DNA of 64,000 nt. Source: CALBTQ01 sp036725605 (GTDB taxonomy: Bacteria > Lernaellota > Lernaellaia > Lernaellales > Lernaellaceae). The notes under the pieces are model-generated. The model was not told the DNA's origin. It made no database searches and saw nothing but the letters and a program-made list of their open reading frames with translations. The position numbers and the translations under genes were made by a program. The stretch is from the NCBI GenBank assembly GCA_036725605.1, contig DAIMDW010000018.1, positions 69,454-133,453 of the forward strand. Reading direction: 5' to 3'. Positions 8,684 to 16,565 of the stretch are shown here, in pieces. Position 1 is the stretch's first letter. The number at the start of each line of letters is the position of its first letter.

Positions 8684-9670
8684 ATGCTGCTGATCACCGC
8701 CGCCGGCACTCACCTGGGACGCGACCTGGTGCGGCACCTGGGGGCGAAAAACTATCCGATGCGCGCGTTGGACCTGCTCGACCGTCCGTGGTTCAACGGC
8801 CATCAGGCCATTCTGGGCGACATCACCGACGCGGCGGCCGTGCGGCGGGCGGTGCGCGGGGTGGAGACGGTCATCCACCTCGCCGAGGCCAATCCGCTGC
8901 GCAAAACGGTGGACTTCCCCGCCCAGGCCGACTACTCCGACCACGTGCAGCGCATCAATTACGAGGCGACGCGCACGCTGGCCAACGCGGCGATCAAGGC
9001 CGGGGTGAAAAAGTTCATCTACGCCAGTCACGTCAGCGTGTACGGGCCGCCGCCCAAGGTTTGCCCCTGCACCGAGGAAACGCCGGCCAATCCGCGCGGG
9101 CCCTTCGGTCGCTCGAAGCTGGCGGCGGAGGAATTTCTGCTCGACAAATTCAAGCAGGGCGAACTGGACGTGGTGATCCTGCGCCTCGCGCCGGTGATCG
9201 GTCCGCAGTTCATCGACCATCGCTACGTCGAGGATTGGCTGAATTGGAAAACCTCGCGGCCGGTGCAACCGTTTTTCGGCAACAACATGGCCCTGGTGCA
9301 CTTCGTCCACGTGCGCGACGCGCTGGATTTGATCGAGCGCTGCCTCAGTCGGCCCCAGGCCGCGGGCCGCGTGTACAACGTCGCCGGTCGCTCGGCGGCA
9401 ACCACTCTGGAAGTGCTTGAAACGGTTGATGAAACTCTTGCAAGTCACCGAATGATGTTTACGTTGCCTACAGCGGTGTTTCCGGTGACGAACAAGATCG
9501 CTTCGTGGTTGGGTCGCCCCTTGGTATACCCGGAATTCGCTCGCGAACGATTTGCGCACAGTTGCTTTGCCATCGAACGCGCCTGCAACGAATTGGGATG
9601 GCGCCCCAAGTACGACACCCTGCAAGCGTTTGCCGAAGCCGCTGCCGGGTACCTTGAACGCAATCGCTAA
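8684..9670 (+). CDS. NAD-dependent epimerase/dehydratase-like SDR with altered catalytic motifs, 328 aa
   Basis: This is an extended short-chain dehydrogenase/reductase fold. It begins with a Rossmann strand, has GDITD, VIHLAEANP and YASHVSVYG blocks in the expected order, and a substrate domain with VHFVHVRDALDL. The usual TGxxGxxG loop reads ITAAGTHLG. The catalytic YxxxK reads FGRSK, with Phe at 141 and Lys at 145. Such changes suggest a non-catalytic NAD-binding protein or altered chemistry. An AAAGGAC ribosome site precedes the ATG. It is followed by alpha-glucan phosphorylase 48 bp downstream, so a link to carbohydrate metabolism is possible. Confidence 0.75.
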   Translation: MLLITAAGTHLGRDLVRHLGAKNYPMRALDLLDRPWFNGHQAILGDITDAAAVRRAVRGVETVIHLAEANPLRKTVDFPAQADYSDHVQRINYEATRTLANAAIKAGVKKFIYASHVSVYGPPPKVCPCTEETPANPRGPFGRSKLAAEEFLLDKFKQGELDVVILRLAPVIGPQFIDHRYVEDWLNWKTSRPVQPFFGNNMALVHFVHVRDALDLIERCLSRPQAAGRVYNVAGRSAATTLEVLETVDETLASHRMMFTLPTAVFPVTNKIASWLGRPLVYPEFARERFAHSCFAIERACNELGWRPKYDTLQAFAEAAAGYLERNR

Positions 9671-9718
9671 CCGGAAGAGAATACAAAACATCCGAACGAA
9701 TCGGATGGAGGTGTGAAC

Positions 9719-12271
9719 ATGCCGCGTATCTTTGTATATAACGTCGAACCGAAGCTCCCCAAACGGTTGGCGCCGCTGTTGGAAATCGCCTACAACCTGT
9801 GGTGGACGTGGCATCATGACGCCATCGCCCTGTTCCGGCGCATGGACCGCGACCTGTGGGAAAAGGTTTACCACAATCCCGTGCGCATGCTGGGTCAGGT
9901 CGATCAGGAGCGGCTGGAGGAACTGGCGGCCGACGAAGGATTCTGTTCGCACCTGACGCGCGTGGCCAACGCGCTGCACACCTACATGACGCGCCGTTCG
10001 TGGTACGAGGAAAACTACGACTACAAAGACGTGCGCATCGGCTACTTCTCGATGGAATACGGCCTGACCGAAAGCATTCCCATTTACTCGGGCGGTCTGG
10101 GCGTGTTGTCGGGCGACACGGTCAAAAGCGCCTCCGACCTGGGCCTGCCGATGGTCGCGGTCGGTCTGGCTTTTCAGCAGGGATACTTCCGCCAGTACCT
10201 GAACGTCGACGGCTGGCAGCAGGAAAGCTATCCGACCAACGATTTCTTCAACCTGCCGATGCGCCCGGTGATGGACACCGACGGGCATCCGCTCAAGGTG
10301 CAGATCTGGTTCCCGCAAAACACGGTGCAGGTGCAGATCTGGAAGGTGCAGGTCGGCCGCATTCCGCTATACCTGCTGGACACCAACGTGCCGGAAAACG
10401 GTCCGGAGGATCGCAGCATTACCGAGACGCTCTACGGCGGCGATCAGGAAATGCGCATCCAGCAGGAAACCGTGCTCGGCCTGGGCGGCATTCGCGCCCT
10501 CCACGCGATGGACATCGTCCCCAGCGTCTGCCACATGAACGAAGGCCACAGCGCCTTTTCCACCCTCGAACGCATCCGGCTGCTGCGCGAAAAAGCCGGC
10601 CTGAGCTATCACGAGGCGCGCGAGGCGGTCGGTTCGTCCAACGTGTTCACCACCCACACGCCGGTGCCGGCCGGCTTCGACATCTTCAGCCCGGGGTTGA
10701 TCGAAAAGTACCTGCGCGACTACCCGGAACGCCTCGGCCTGACCAAGAAAGCCTTTTACGGCCTCGGCCGGCAGAATCCGAACAACACCGAAGAGGGCTT
10801 CAACATGGCCCTGGTCGCCGGCCGCCACGCCAGTTACATCAACGGCGTTTCCAAGCTGCACGCCGAAGTGACCAAGGAGATGGTCAAGGGCCAGTGGCCG
10901 GAAGTGCCCCGCGAGGAAGTGCCGATCCACGCGATCACCAACGGCATTCACGTGCGCAGTTGGATCAGCAAGGACATGGCCGAGCTGCTCGACACCTACC
11001 TGGGCGAAGGGTGGCAGTTCTACCAGGACGATCAGAAGTACTGGGAGAAGATCCTCTCGATTCCCGACGAGGAACTGTGGCGCACGCACGTCCGCCGGCG
11101 CGAACGGCTGGTGAACTTCACCCGGCGTCATCTGAACGACAAGCTGCTCCATCGCGGCGCGCCCAAAACCGAAGTCGACGAGGCGCTGGAGGTGCTCAAT
11201 CCGAACATCCTGACCATCGGCTTCGCCCGCCGCTTCGCCACGTACAAACGCGCCTCGCTCATCCTGCGCAACCCGGATCGCATCCGGCGCCTGCTGACCG
11301 ACCCGGAGCGGCCGATTCAGATCATCTTCGCCGGCAAGGCGCACCCCAACGACATGCACGGCAAAGAGCTGATCCGGCAGATCGTGCACTTCGCGCGCAA
11401 CCCGGAAATCCGGCGGCACTTCGTGTTCCTCGAGGACTACGACATCAACGTGGCGCGCTACCTGGTGCAGGGCGTGGACGTGTGGCTCAACACGCCGCGC
11501 CGGCCGATGGAAGCCAGCGGCACCTCGGGCATGAAGGTGTCGATCAACGGCGGTCTGAACCTGTCGGAGCTCGACGGCTGGTGGGCGGAGGGTTACAACC
11601 CGGAAGTCGGCTGGTCGATCGGCATGGGCGAGGATTACTCGGACATCGCCACGCAGGATCACGTGGAGGCCAACGCGCTGTACAACCTGCTCGAGCGCGA
11701 GATCGTGCCGCTGTTTTACAACCGCGACCGCGAGCATCTGCCGCGGCATTGGATCGGCATGATGAAACAGTCGATGCGTCAGTTGTGCCCGGTGTTCAAC
11801 ACGCATCGCATGACCAAGCAATACGCCGAGAGTTTCTACCTGCCCGCCTCCACCCGCTGCAGCGCGCTGGCGCGTGACGACTACCAGCGGGCGCGCGCCC
11901 TGGCGGACTGGAAACAGAAGATCGCCCAGAAATGGAACGAGGTGAAGATCGTCAACGTCACCTACGAGCAGCGCGAAGCCTACGAAGTCGGCGAGCCGCT
12001 GGAGATCCAAGCGGAAGTCGACCTGGGCAGCCTCGCGCCGGAAGACGTGGTGGTGGAAGTGTTCGCCGGCCAGATCGATCCGCAGGGAAAAATCGAAGCC
12101 GGCAAAGCGCTGCCGATGGAAAACGGCCGCCTGTTGGACAACGGCAGGCATTTCTATCATCGCAAGCTGATGTGCGAAACCTCGGGACGGCAGGGCTTCG
12201 GCGTGCGCATCGCGCCGTCGCATCCGGACATGGTCACCAACTTCGACTTGTCGTTGATCACCTGGGCCTAG
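9719..12271 (+). CDS. glgP: Alpha-glucan (glycogen/maltodextrin) phosphorylase, GT35, 850 aa
   Basis: It releases glucose 1-phosphate from alpha-1,4-glucans using pyridoxal phosphate. The N-terminal 110 residues match the DUF3417 extension of the bacterial/archaeal 'more-ylase' subfamily (IAYNLWWTWHHDA). The PLP lysine lies in EASGTSGMKVSINGGLN. The sugar-binding block MNEGHSAFSTLERIR is also clear. The ATG at 9719 has GGAGG seven bases upstream. Its TAG stop overlaps the convergent stop at 12268 in CTAG. No glgA, glgB or glgC is present in the window. Confidence 0.93.
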   Translation: MPRIFVYNVEPKLPKRLAPLLEIAYNLWWTWHHDAIALFRRMDRDLWEKVYHNPVRMLGQVDQERLEELAADEGFCSHLTRVANALHTYMTRRSWYEENYDYKDVRIGYFSMEYGLTESIPIYSGGLGVLSGDTVKSASDLGLPMVAVGLAFQQGYFRQYLNVDGWQQESYPTNDFFNLPMRPVMDTDGHPLKVQIWFPQNTVQVQIWKVQVGRIPLYLLDTNVPENGPEDRSITETLYGGDQEMRIQQETVLGLGGIRALHAMDIVPSVCHMNEGHSAFSTLERIRLLREKAGLSYHEAREAVGSSNVFTTHTPVPAGFDIFSPGLIEKYLRDYPERLGLTKKAFYGLGRQNPNNTEEGFNMALVAGRHASYINGVSKLHAEVTKEMVKGQWPEVPREEVPIHAITNGIHVRSWISKDMAELLDTYLGEGWQFYQDDQKYWEKILSIPDEELWRTHVRRRERLVNFTRRHLNDKLLHRGAPKTEVDEALEVLNPNILTIGFARRFATYKRASLILRNPDRIRRLLTDPERPIQIIFAGKAHPNDMHGKELIRQIVHFARNPEIRRHFVFLEDYDINVARYLVQGVDVWLNTPRRPMEASGTSGMKVSINGGLNLSELDGWWAEGYNPEVGWSIGMGEDYSDIATQDHVEANALYNLLEREIVPLFYNRDREHLPRHWIGMMKQSMRQLCPVFNTHRMTKQYAESFYLPASTRCSALARDDYQRARALADWKQKIAQKWNEVKIVNVTYEQREAYEVGEPLEIQAEVDLGSLAPEDVVVEVFAGQIDPQGKIEAGKALPMENGRLLDNGRHFYHRKLMCETSGRQGFGVRIAPSHPDMVTNFDLSLITWA

Positions 12272-13497
12272 GGCCGCAACAGCGCCGCCGCGGCGAAGGT
12301 CACCGCGCCGCTTTCATCCTCGGCGCGCCAATAATTCAAACTCGCTTCCGTCGCCGCACCGGTTTCGCGCGCGGCCAACGCGTAGTGGATCGGCGCGACG
12401 CCGCACACGTGACGCGCGTTGCGCTCGGCCACCAGGCGCGCCAGAAACTCGTCCGCCTTGCCGGCCGTCACCGCTTCGAGCAACAACCGGTCGCGGTCCA
12501 GGCAGGCGTCGAGCACCGCCTGATCGACCGGCTTGCCGTCGCCGAACTGCAGGCCGATGTGCGCCAGGTCGGCGCTGGCGATAATCGCCAACCGTTCGCC
12601 CTCGGCCGTTGCCAGCTCGGTCAGCGCCTGCCGCACGGCCCGCAGCGTTTCGTCCTGCAGCGGATCGAGCCCGCGCTGCAAAAATTCCTCGAAGCTGCCG
12701 CACAATACCGGCACGATTTTCGGACAGGCGTCGCCGAAGGCGTGTTTAAGCGCGTAAGCGGCCAGCTCGATGCTGTGCTCGTCGCGATGACAGAATTCGT
12801 CGGTGAACGCGTCGAAGGGCAGCGCGGCCGCCAGACGCTCGACCAGCTCGACGTCGGCGCTCACCTCACCCCAGGGCGTGAGGTAGCCCTTTTTCGTCAA
12901 CGCCAGCGCCGTTTGATGTTCCTGATGATTCGTGCCCAGCACCAGCACGACCTCGCCGGAGAAATGCTGCTTCATCTGCGTATAAGCCAGGCCGTACGCC
13001 GGCCCGCCGCGCATGTAGTCGATGTGCGGCGCGATCAGCACGCCCAGACGGTTGTCGACGGTCTCGATCTCGCCGGGCAGCGCCAATCCGGCCTGCGCGT
13101 AGCACGCGTCGAGCACCTGCCGCAGTTCGTCGGCCGGCGCGGCCAGGCGCATCGGCCGCACGGACATCTCCGCAAATTCGCCGCGCAGTTCGTTCAGCCG
13201 CGTCAACGCGCGATCGTTGACCAGCAGGTACAGTTCGTCCAACTGCTCGATGAGCTCCGCCAGATGCTCCAACGGCAGATCCTGCCCCTGACTGGCCTCG
13301 CGCCACATCAGGCGCAGCGTCTCGGCCTGGGTCGCGCCGTCGAAGGCCTGCAGGCAGAAAAGAATCGCCTGCGAGACCGTCAGCATGCGGTCGGACAGTT
13401 GCTTGGGATCGCGCAACAGGAAATGCCGGCCGGCCTCGGTCTCCACCGGCACGACCTCGATGTAGCGCAACGCGGGCAGAATATCGGAAGCGTTCAT
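12268..13497 (-). CDS. AmmeMemoRadiSam system protein B (MEMO1 family) with N-terminal extension, 409 aa
   Basis: The C-terminal 270 residues match MEMO-family proteins: VLIAPHIDYMRGGPAYGLAY, VLGTNHQ, FCHRDEHSIELA, ASADLAHIG and CGVAPIHYAL carry the conserved His, Asp and Cys residues of the putative metal/dioxygenase-like site. The first 110 residues are a separate helical domain not found in short MEMO proteins. In other genomes the family travels with an AMMECR1 protein and a radical SAM protein; neither is adjacent here. The biochemical role is unsettled. It is transcribed towards glgP and may be controlled by the palindrome at 13570. Confidence 0.85.
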   Translation of the reverse strand: MNASDILPALRYIEVVPVETEAGRHFLLRDPKQLSDRMLTVSQAILFCLQAFDGATQAETLRLMWREASQGQDLPLEHLAELIEQLDELYLLVNDRALTRLNELRGEFAEMSVRPMRLAAPADELRQVLDACYAQAGLALPGEIETVDNRLGVLIAPHIDYMRGGPAYGLAYTQMKQHFSGEVVLVLGTNHQEHQTALALTKKGYLTPWGEVSADVELVERLAAALPFDAFTDEFCHRDEHSIELAAYALKHAFGDACPKIVPVLCGSFEEFLQRGLDPLQDETLRAVRQALTELATAEGERLAIIASADLAHIGLQFGDGKPVDQAVLDACLDRDRLLLEAVTAGKADEFLARLVAERNARHVCGVAPIHYALAARETGAATEASLNYWRAEDESGAVTFAAAALLRP

Positions 13498-13569
13498 GGT
13501 TCGTCCTTGCCGAATATTTTCCGGCTATTCGATCACATCGAACCGCCGGACGCCAGCCCAATTTGGACA

Positions 13570-13597
13570 AAAATGAATGAACGTTCAATCATTTTTG
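13570..13597. promoter_or_regulatory. 28-bp palindrome, candidate operator (TetR-type core)
   Basis: The 28 bp are self-complementary except for one symmetric A/A mismatch, with core TGAACGTTCA and flanks AAAAATGA and TCATTTTT. It lies 73 bp upstream of the MEMO-family ATG. Palindromes of this form are typical TetR-family operators. No regulator gene is adjacent. Confidence 0.45.
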
Positions 13598-13816
13598 CCG
13601 CACGGCGTTAGACGCCTTTTTCTAACCAATGAAAATACAAAAGCAAATTCGACGACCGGCCAACAGAAATGCCACAAAAAGAATATTATTAGCATTTCAT
13701 GATATTCAAGTTACCGATCTATCAAAACTCGCAAAAACCCTTTTCCCGCCTATTGTTATCAAATTCACGCTGTTTCAATAAATTTTTCATTTTAATTGTT
13801 TTCTTGCGTTTTCTCC

Positions 13817-13845
13817 TTGCCCCGGGTCGCGATTATCGGTACAAT
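13817..13845 (+). promoter_or_regulatory. Putative promoter TTGCCC-N17-TACAAT
   Basis: The -35 box is at 13817-13822 and the -10 box TACAAT at 13840-13845, about 105 bp upstream of the SCP2-like ATG. This would leave a 5' leader of roughly 99 nt. Confidence 0.5.
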
Positions 13846-13950
13846 GCGCAGGCTTTCAGCGAGAACTTGCGGCATTGGGTATTACATCGGCATTCCGATT
13901 TCATATCGGCTACATGTTTTTTTCTCACATAGATGCAGGAGGATTGCGTT

Positions 13951-14394
13951 ATGAAACTGAGCGAAGTCCCGATGGACAAATTCATGGCGGCTCTGCCCAA
14001 GCTGTCCACCAACGTGGCCGGCGACCCGATTACGTTCAACCTGACGACCGATGTGGAAGAAGGCCGCGTGCCTCGTCCGGATTGGCATCTGGCGTTTGAC
14101 GATGCCGGCGCGGCGAGCGTGGGCGAAGGCCACAAAGAAGGCGCCGACGTGATCACCTTCGTGCTCAAACAGGGCGGCATCAACACGATGCTGGGCATGC
14201 TGGTCGACGGTCTGACCGGCGGTCCGCGTGCGGCCACCATGGCCATGATGATGGGCAAAGTCGGCATCGAGCCGTTCAGCCCGGCGAATCTGAAACGCAC
14301 CGAAAGTTTCTTCAAGCGCGTGAAGACCGGCGAAGACGCGGTGAAGACCGCGTTGTCCGAAGTCGGCGTCACCATCGACGAAGTCGACATCTAA
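13951..14394 (+). CDS. SCP2 sterol-carrier-like domain protein, 147 aa
   Basis: The ATG at 13951 has a perfect AGGAGG seven bases upstream. The protein is a single small domain with the SCP2-like order of features: a strand pair around WHLAFDDAGAASVGEG, then EGADVITFVLKQGGINTMLG, and a helix with MAMMMGKVGIEP. SCP2 domains bind lipids or acyl groups in a hydrophobic tunnel. There is no signal peptide, so it should be cytosolic. Assignment is by pattern only. It stands alone as a monocistronic unit with its own promoter and a strong terminator. The RBS quality suggests high expression. Confidence 0.5.
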   Translation: MKLSEVPMDKFMAALPKLSTNVAGDPITFNLTTDVEEGRVPRPDWHLAFDDAGAASVGEGHKEGADVITFVLKQGGINTMLGMLVDGLTGGPRAATMAMMMGKVGIEPFSPANLKRTESFFKRVKTGEDAVKTALSEVGVTIDEVDI

Positions 14395-14414
14395 TTCGCT
14401 TTGGTTACCGAACG

Positions 14415-14444
14415 GGGCGGGGGGATTTCCCTCGCCCTTTTTTT
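14415..14444 (+). terminator. Rho-independent terminator
   Basis: A GC-rich stem (GGGCG-G-GGG pairing with CCC-T-CGCCC, loop GATTT) is followed directly by seven T. It lies 20 bp after the SCP2-like stop codon. Confidence 0.85.
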
Positions 14445-14474
14445 ATAACCTGTCGTAATAAATCGAGATTCCTC

Positions 14475-14504
14475 TTGCCATCCGCCGGGCCTTTTGCCAA
14501 TAAT
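14475..14504 (+). promoter_or_regulatory. Putative leaderless promoter TTGCCA-N18-AATAAT
   Basis: The -35 box TTGCCA (14475-14480) and -10 box AATAAT (14499-14504) are separated by 18 bp. The GTG start at 14511 lies six bases after the -10 box, where transcription would begin. No Shine-Dalgarno is present. Confidence 0.45.
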
Positions 14505-14510
14505 AGCCGC

Positions 14511-15218
14511 GTGAAACATTATTTCGCGATCATCTTCTGTCTGTTGTTGCCGTTGGCCTGCGGTTCCGTCGAAATGCCGGCCTCACGCGACGACGCGGTG
14601 ATCGTCACCGAAAACGAGGGCACCTTCCGCTTCGGCCAGATCTACGAGGGCGAGGTCGTCGACGCGTATTTCCTGGTGATCAACCCGGCGCCGGCGCGCA
14701 TCGCCATCGACCACGTGGAAACGACCTGCGGCTGCACCACCGCGCATCTGGACGGCGAAACCATCTCCGGCAACAGCCGCCTGCTGGTGCACGTGCGCCT
14801 CAACTCGACCCGCCTGTGGGGACCGCAATCCAAGGCGGTGATTCTGCACACCACCGACCCGGTGCGGCCGGAAATCAAGCTGCTGATGGAAGGGGTGATC
14901 CTGCGCCGGCTGGAACTGGCGCCGCGCCGCATCCGCTCGACCACCGCGCTGGAGGAATACAAAACCAAAGCGCGGGCGATCAACAACACCGACGAGCCGC
15001 TGACCATCGAGCGCATCGAGTGCAAACCCGACGCGCTGTTGAGCATCGAGCTGGAATCCTCGCTGCCGCTGACCCTCCCCGCACGCGAAAGCGTCGATTT
15101 CGGCGTCGCCGCCCGGCTGGAACGCCCCGGCGTGCGGCTGGTCGGCCAGATCGCCGTTTACCTCGCCGAGCAGAGCGATCCCGTCGAGTTGCCCGTGTAC
15201 TTGGAGCGGATGAAATAA
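14511..15218 (+). CDS. DUF1573-domain lipoprotein, 235 aa
   Basis: I chose the GTG at 14511 because it starts a clean lipoprotein signal: basic KHY, hydrophobic FAIIFCLLLPLA, lipobox cysteine and Gly-Ser. The mature protein has a DUF1573 region (FRFGQIYEGEVVDAYFLVINPAPARIAI) with the diagnostic TTCGCTTA motif, then a second immunoglobulin-like beta domain. DUF1573 proteins are periplasmic or surface Ig-fold proteins of unknown role. No ribosome site is visible, and the start sits six bases after a -10 box, which suggests a leaderless mRNA. Confidence 0.75.
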   Translation: MKHYFAIIFCLLLPLACGSVEMPASRDDAVIVTENEGTFRFGQIYEGEVVDAYFLVINPAPARIAIDHVETTCGCTTAHLDGETISGNSRLLVHVRLNSTRLWGPQSKAVILHTTDPVRPEIKLLMEGVILRRLELAPRRIRSTTALEEYKTKARAINNTDEPLTIERIECKPDALLSIELESSLPLTLPARESVDFGVAARLERPGVRLVGQIAVYLAEQSDPVELPVYLERMK

Positions 15219-15301
15219 CCTTCCGAACGATGCCCACCCGGCAGCACTGTTTTGCGAGCGAAACATCTGAGTGAGCATAACAGTGAATACGAATCATTCT
15301 T

Positions 15302-15399
15302 CGGTGGCACTGATACACGAACGAGCAAGGCGAGCGAGTTTATCAGTGTTTAAATAAACACTGATAAGCTTCACTGCGTTCGGCGTATCAGTGCCACCG
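15302..15399. repeat. 98-bp nested palindromic element (MITE/REP-like)
   Basis: Perfect 15-bp terminal inverted repeats (15302-15316 and 15385-15399, containing GGCACTGATAC) enclose a second perfect palindrome with 13-bp arms at 15340-15352 and 15355-15367 (TTATCAGTGTTTA and its complement, AA spacer). The octamer CACTGATA or its complement occurs four times. There is no coding capacity. It lies between two convergent genes, next to the 75-bp repeats. Confidence 0.7.
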
Positions 15400-15486
15400 G
15401 TTTTGTCCAAATCCCTGGCGATTGTCGGATTGTCGGCATCACCTGCACCCCTTTGGGGGGTTTGCTTGAATTTGCTCCATCTTTTA

Positions 15487-15713
15487 CCAGGGCTTTGCCC
15501 TTCGCTATTGACCTGCGCCCTACGGGCTTGAAGAGACGCCCTGCACCCTGCGGGCTTGAAAATCCTGCACAGAGATCCATTTCAACGTTGTTCGGTTTCG
15601 CCCTTCGCTACTGACCTGCGCCCTGCGGGCTTGAAGATCCTGCGCGGAAATCCATTTCAACGTTGTTCGGTTTCGCCCGGCGTTCTTCTCGGAGCACCCC
15701 AAATCGAAATCGC
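15487..15713 (-). repeat. Tandem 75-bp intergenic repeat with conserved leader
   Basis: Read on the minus strand, a leader (15713-15675, GAGAAG and CCGGGCG blocks) is followed by repeat units beginning GTTGAAATGGA at 15661 and 15586, 75 bp apart, then decayed partial units to about 15487. Each unit contains the hairpin core AAGCCCGCAGGGCGCAGG and the box TAGCGAAGGGCGAA. The same leader and unit occur in the opposite orientation at 63691-64000. The remainder of the 15219-15787 gap holds the nested palindrome and no gene. Confidence 0.8.
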
Positions 15714-15787
15714 TTTCTTGTTATTTCAAGCCTTGCCTTGAGTAAAAGAAGATGGTGTTGAAGCCAGGAAATGATCTGCCGAACGAG

Positions 15788-16564
15788 CTAGCGGCCTTTG
15801 CCCAGGTAGGCTTGCAGTTCTTGTTGCAGCCGGAGCGCCTCGCCGTTGCCGGGCTCGGCGGCCAGCGCCTGCTCGACCTGCGCCAGCGCCTTGGCGGGCT
15901 GTTCGTCGTTGACCAGCGCCTTGGCCGCCACCAGATGCGCCCGCGCCAGAAAGTAATTGTCGCGCCCCAGGCGCAGGGCCGCCTTGGTCGACAGATCGGC
16001 CGCCTGCCCCCACTGCTGCTGCGTAAAACGCAATTCGGCCAGCGCCAGGTAGGCCTCGCCGCAGGACGGATCGACCGACATCGCGCGTTCGAAACGCTTT
16101 TCGGCCAGGTAGGCGTTGTCCTGCGCCTGCAGATCGTGCCCCTCGATGATCAGCGCGATCGCCGCGCGCCGGCGGGTCGTCGACGCCCGCCCCCCGGCCT
16201 GCAGCCGGCCGGCATCCAACGGCGCCAGCGCTTCCTGCGACGGCATCGGGGTGATGTTGCGCTCGACCAGCGCGGGTGGTTCGGGCTCCGGCTCGGGCTC
16301 GACCGGCGGATCCTCAACGATGTTCGTCTCGTCGACCTGATCGCGGGCGGATTCATCGGCCAGAAATTGGTCGAGTTCGTCCGGTCCATTATCGACCGGC
16401 GGCTGCGTCGGCGCGAAATCGTCGCTGGTGTCGTCTTCCGGCGCGGGCGTCGCCTCGGCGGGCGGCTCGGGCTCGACCTGCCGATCCGGACGCAGTTGGA
16501 TCGTGCAACCGCTCAGAATCGCGACCGCCAGCAGTCCGATCGTCAGCCATAGCGCCAGCCGCAT
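15788..16564 (-). CDS. TPR lipoprotein, 258 aa
   Basis: A lipoprotein signal is clear (WLTIGLLAVAILSGC, lipobox LSGC). Residues 30-100 are a Pro/Glu/Asp-rich disordered linker. The C-terminal 130 residues contain about three TPR units (DNAYLAEKRFERAMSVDPSC, CGEAYLALAELRFTQQQWGQAADL, AKALAQVEQALAAEPGNGEAL). It is probably an inner-face outer-membrane scaffold. It starts one base after the penicillin-binding protein stop, so it is co-transcribed with it. By position it could act like LpoB, the outer-membrane lipoprotein activator of PBP1b, but homology to LpoB is not evident; this is inference. Confidence 0.75.
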   Translation of the reverse strand: MRLALWLTIGLLAVAILSGCTIQLRPDRQVEPEPPAEATPAPEDDTSDDFAPTQPPVDNGPDELDQFLADESARDQVDETNIVEDPPVEPEPEPEPPALVERNITPMPSQEALAPLDAGRLQAGGRASTTRRRAAIALIIEGHDLQAQDNAYLAEKRFERAMSVDPSCGEAYLALAELRFTQQQWGQAADLSTKAALRLGRDNYFLARAHLVAAKALVNDEQPAKALAQVEQALAAEPGNGEALRLQQELQAYLGKGR

Positions 16565-16565
16565 A

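Larger units (their letters stand above)
13498..13950. other. AT-rich intergenic spacer between divergent genes
   Basis: These 453 bp are much richer in A+T than the flanks, especially 13620-13815. They contain a near-perfect palindrome (13570-13597), a short GGCGT-TAG-ACGCC hairpin followed by T5 at about 13605-13621, and the promoter of the downstream gene at 13817-13845. I see no convincing coding sequence; the short open frame here lacks a ribosome site and family-like composition. Confidence 0.6.

Noticed and set aside
13699..13932. A 77-codon open frame in the AT-rich spacer before the SCP2-like gene
   Set aside because: No ribosome site, no family-like composition, and it contains the promoter of the next gene.
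15371..15741. Small open frames through the 75-bp repeats and nested palindrome
   Set aside because: They run through tandem repeats and palindromes in several frames, have no ribosome sites, and their translations merely reflect the repeats.
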